In this document: positions 61,160 through 64,000 of the stretch, piece after piece
Layout: every line of letters begins with the position of its first letter
Numbering within the stretch: position 1 is the stretch's first letter
Assembly (NCBI RefSeq): GCF_036850765.1
Contig: NC_089493.1
Span: 8,619,632 to 8,683,631, forward strand
Direction of reading: 5' to 3'
DNA: 64,000 nt
Source of the DNA: Saccopteryx bilineata
Lineage: Eukaryota; Chordata; Mammalia; Chiroptera; Emballonuridae
Notes under the pieces: model-generated
The model's input: only the letters and a program-made list of their open reading frames with translations
The model's database searches: none
What the model was told of the DNA's origin: nothing
Program-made: the position numbers and the translations under genes

Positions 61160-64000
61160 GAAGTATAAACCATTAAATAATAATAGTTGTAGACTTTAAC
61201 AATGAACAACTTTATGCCGATAAATTGGACAACTTTGGTGAAATGAACAAATTTCTAGAAAGACACAAGTTATCAAAACTGACTCAAGAAGACATAGGAA
61301 ATCTGACTGGACCTATAATTAGTAGGAAAAAAAACTAGTAATTTAAAACTTGTCCCACAAAAAATCCCTGGCTGAGTGGGTCAGTGGATAAAGTATCATC
61401 CCTGCACACTAAAGTCGCAGGCTTGGTCCCTGGTCAGGGTGTGTAGAAGCAGCAGCCAATGGGTGCACAACTGAATGGGACATCTAAGTGGAACAATGAG
61501 TTGATGCCTCTCTCTCTCTCTTTTTCTCTCTTTCAAATTGGGGGGGGATTTTTTTTATATCTTCCCACAAAGAAAAACTCAGCCTACAATAACGAATTCT
61601 ATCAAATATTTTAAAAAGAAATAAATACCAAACTCAACCTGAAAATTCATTCTATTCAACAATGTTACTTTGCTATCACAGCTAAAAAAGACATCACAAG
61701 AAAAACTATAGACCTATGTCCCTCATGAACATAAGTGTAAAAAAAAATGTTAACAAAAGATCAGCAAACCAGATTCAGCAATAAGAAGAATTATTCACTA
61801 CCCGTAAGATTTGTCTCAGAAATGCAAGTTTAAAAATCAATCAGTGTAACACACTGTATTAAGAGAAGAAAGGGCAAAAACTACAGGGTCATCTGAAAAA
61901 TACAGAAAAAAATATTTTTACAAAAATCTAACACATATGATAAAAAGCTCTCTGCAAAGTAGAAATAGAAAGAAAATTCCAAAACCCGCAAAACAGCATC
62001 TACAAAGAGCCTACTGCTGACATCATTCATAATGGCGAGAGAAGATACACTTTCCCTGTAAACTGGGGAACAAGGCAGAACACCCACGCTCACCACTTCC
62101 ATTCGAAACCACACTAGCAGTTCGAGCCAGTGCCGTTAGGCAAGGAAAATACGTAAGTAAAAGGCATCCACATTGGAAGAGAAGTAAAACTGCTTTATTC
62201 ACAGAATACATGATTCTATAAGTAGAAAAGCCTAAGAAAAGACACACAGACACACACAACATTGCTAGAACTAGTAACTGAGTTCAGCAAGGTCACAAGA
62301 TATAAGATGAATATACGAAAGCTAATTGTACTTCTAATATTCTAACGACAACCAATCTGAAAATGGAATTAGAAAAAAAAAAAAGTCCATTCAGTACAAA
62401 AGAATAAAATAGGTAGGACTAAATTTAACAAAAGCAATGCAAGATTTGTACTGGGCATTAACACTGTAAGTTTTGTAAAACATCACTGAGGCAATTTGAA
62501 GGAAATTTAAGTAAATAGAGTCCATGCACGTGGATTGAAGACTCAGCATCATTAAGATGACAATCTGGCTCCAACTGATCTACACATTCAATACAATCTA
62601 TCAGAATTCCAGTCTTTTTTTTTTTTTTTTTCTGTAGAAATTGATTAACTGATCCTAAAATTCCTATGGAAATGCAAAGGACCCAGAATAGTCACAACAA
62701 TTTTTAAAGAGAAGAAGACCTTAACAGTAACCGACTTCAAAACTTACTTTTGTATAAACCTACTCTAATCAAGATAACGCAGCGCTGACATAAGGCTAGG
62801 ATCAGCAGAACAGAACCGAGAGTCCAGATTATTATGCTATTACATTTACGATCAATTGCTTTTCGACAAAGATGCCAAAGCAATTCAACAGGCAAAGAAT
62901 AGTCTTTTCAACCAATGGAACCAGGACAAATGGGTATGCATATGAATTTAGACCTTACCTGATATCACACATAAAATGGTAGTTTAAAATGGATTACAAA
63001 CTTAAGTATAGGAACTAAAACTTTAACATTTCTAAGAGAAAACATGGCAAAAAAAAGCTTTAAACCTTGGGTTAGGCAGCATTTATAGGTACCAAAAGCA
63101 CAATTCATATAGGAACAAACTCATAATCAAGTCTCATCAAAATGAAAAGCATTTGTGTTTCAAAAGACATCATTAAGAAAATAAAAAGAGAAGACATATA
63201 CTGAGAGAAAATATTTTTACATCATATGGTTGAGGAAGGATTTGTATCTAGAATACATAAAGAACTCATACAACTCAATAATTAAAGACAAAACAAACCC
63301 AATTTAAAAACAGCCAAAATTGAATAGACATCACCAAAGAAGATAGACAAATGGCTAATAAGCGCATGAAAAATGTCAACATCATTAGTCATTAGGGAAA
63401 TGCAAATCAGAGCCACAATGATATACCATTATCCACCCACTAGAAATGCCTATAATCAAAAAGACAATAACAAGCTTGGCAAGGCTACAGGCCAACGAGA
63501 ACCCTCACACACTGCTGGTGAGGGTGTAAAACTGGGCCACCATTTTGAAAACTCATGTGGCGGTGTCTTTAAAAGCTACACATAAATTTCCCATGAAACC
63601 GAGCAATTCCATTCCTAGGTATCTATCTGTTCAAGAAAATGGAAAACAGCTGTCCAGACCAAGACTGGCATGTGAGTGCCCATAGCACCATTGTTCATAA
63701 CAGCCAAAAACCTTGAAACAATCCATATGTCCACCAACCGATCAGCGAACGGACACAACGGGGTCTATCCTGACCATGGGATTATGGGGGCCGTGAAGAG
63801 GGAGGAGCTACCCAAACATGCTGCAGCTCGGATGAACCCCAGCAACAGCGTGCAAAGTGAGAGGAGCCAGATACCCAAGGCCGCATACTGGACGATTTTA
63901 TTTATATTAAATGTCTTAAAAAGGCCACATTTACAGAGAGAAAAAGCAAATCAATAGTGGTCATGGGCTGAGGGTTGGGAGCGGGGTCCCAACAAGAGAT
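61160..64000 (+). mobile_element. decayed L1 LINE, ORF2 to 3'UTR, runs off the window
   Basis: Recognisable from the ORF2 middle ('ctttatgccgataaattgga', 'acaaatttctagaaagacac') through the reverse-transcriptase part ('agacctatgtccctcatgaa', 'aggtcacaagatataagatg'), the C-terminal region ('cctaaaattcctatggaaat', 'aatcaagataacgcagc', 'cttttcgacaaagatgcc') to the end ('aaatgcaaatcagagccaca', 'cacactgctggtgagggtgt', 'caattccattcctaggtatc'). Every frame has many stops and indels; the longest open stretch is about 93 codons. A SINE interrupts it at 61362. No functional product is possible. Confidence 0.93.
61353..61571 (+). mobile_element. tRNA-derived SINE nested in the L1
   Basis: Body about 61365-61562 starts 'tccctggctgagtgggtcag', has a mutated B box ('ggcttggtccctgg'), 'agcagccaatgggtgcacaa', a CT run and a T/G-rich end. 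'tcccacaaa' at 61353-61361 and 61563-61571 is the target duplication; the L1 text reads through when the insert is removed. Confidence 0.9.

Noticed and set aside
61160..64000. Functional L1 with reverse transcriptase
   Set aside because: All frames are broken by many stops and indels and a SINE interrupts it; only decayed segments remain.

Overview
The window looks like non-coding DNA from a bat nuclear genome. I found no exon, tRNA gene, rRNA gene or other host gene that the sequence supports. The bat assignment rests on several copies of tRNA-derived SINEs that begin with the bat-type head GCCCTGGCCGGTTGGCTCAG or GCCTGACCTGTGGTGGC, with Ves-like and rhinolophoid-like architectures. It also rests on an L1 3' end with a perfect target duplication and a short hAT element. 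Family level inside Chiroptera is not decided here. All long open frames fall in tandem repeats whose unit simply lacks stop codons.

Layout. 1-9.7 kb: unique DNA with old L1, L2, MIR and MLT1 fragments and two bat SINEs. 9.7-12.9 kb: two minisatellites (110-bp unit x 6; 69-bp unit x about 15.6). 13-21.3 kb: MLT1 LTRs, TG/CA/CG tracts, two SINEs, and many MIR and L2 fragments. 21.3-22.9 kb: a trinucleotide-patterned array with a 48-bp unit, apparently grown from the tail of a MIR. 23-36 kb: unique DNA, a 5'-truncated recent L1, a candidate LTR, and a small cluster at 35.3-35.65 kb with a (TCC)n tract, an RFX-type X-box, a G4 motif and a poly-C run. 36-41.4 kb: four SINEs, two at the same target site and one inside a 33-bp minisatellite. 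41.4-55 kb: unique DNA, MER5-like elements, MIRs, L2s, a 39-bp repeat, (GGGGA)n and GGAT tracts. 56-57.2 kb: a 38-bp minisatellite of 31 copies. 59.4-64 kb: an AT-rich block of decayed L1 sequence holding a nested L1/hAT/SINE stack and a second L1 that runs off the window.

The active theme is retrotransposition by L1 and its tRNA-derived SINE passengers, shown by target duplications with A-rich 5' ends, on top of an old mammalian layer (MIR, L2, L1M, MLT1, MER5). The density of GC-rich minisatellites is the most unusual large-scale property. It fits a subtelomeric or recombination-prone region, but that is inference. Repeat names come from my memory of consensus sequences, not a database search, so subfamily names and edges of old copies are approximate.
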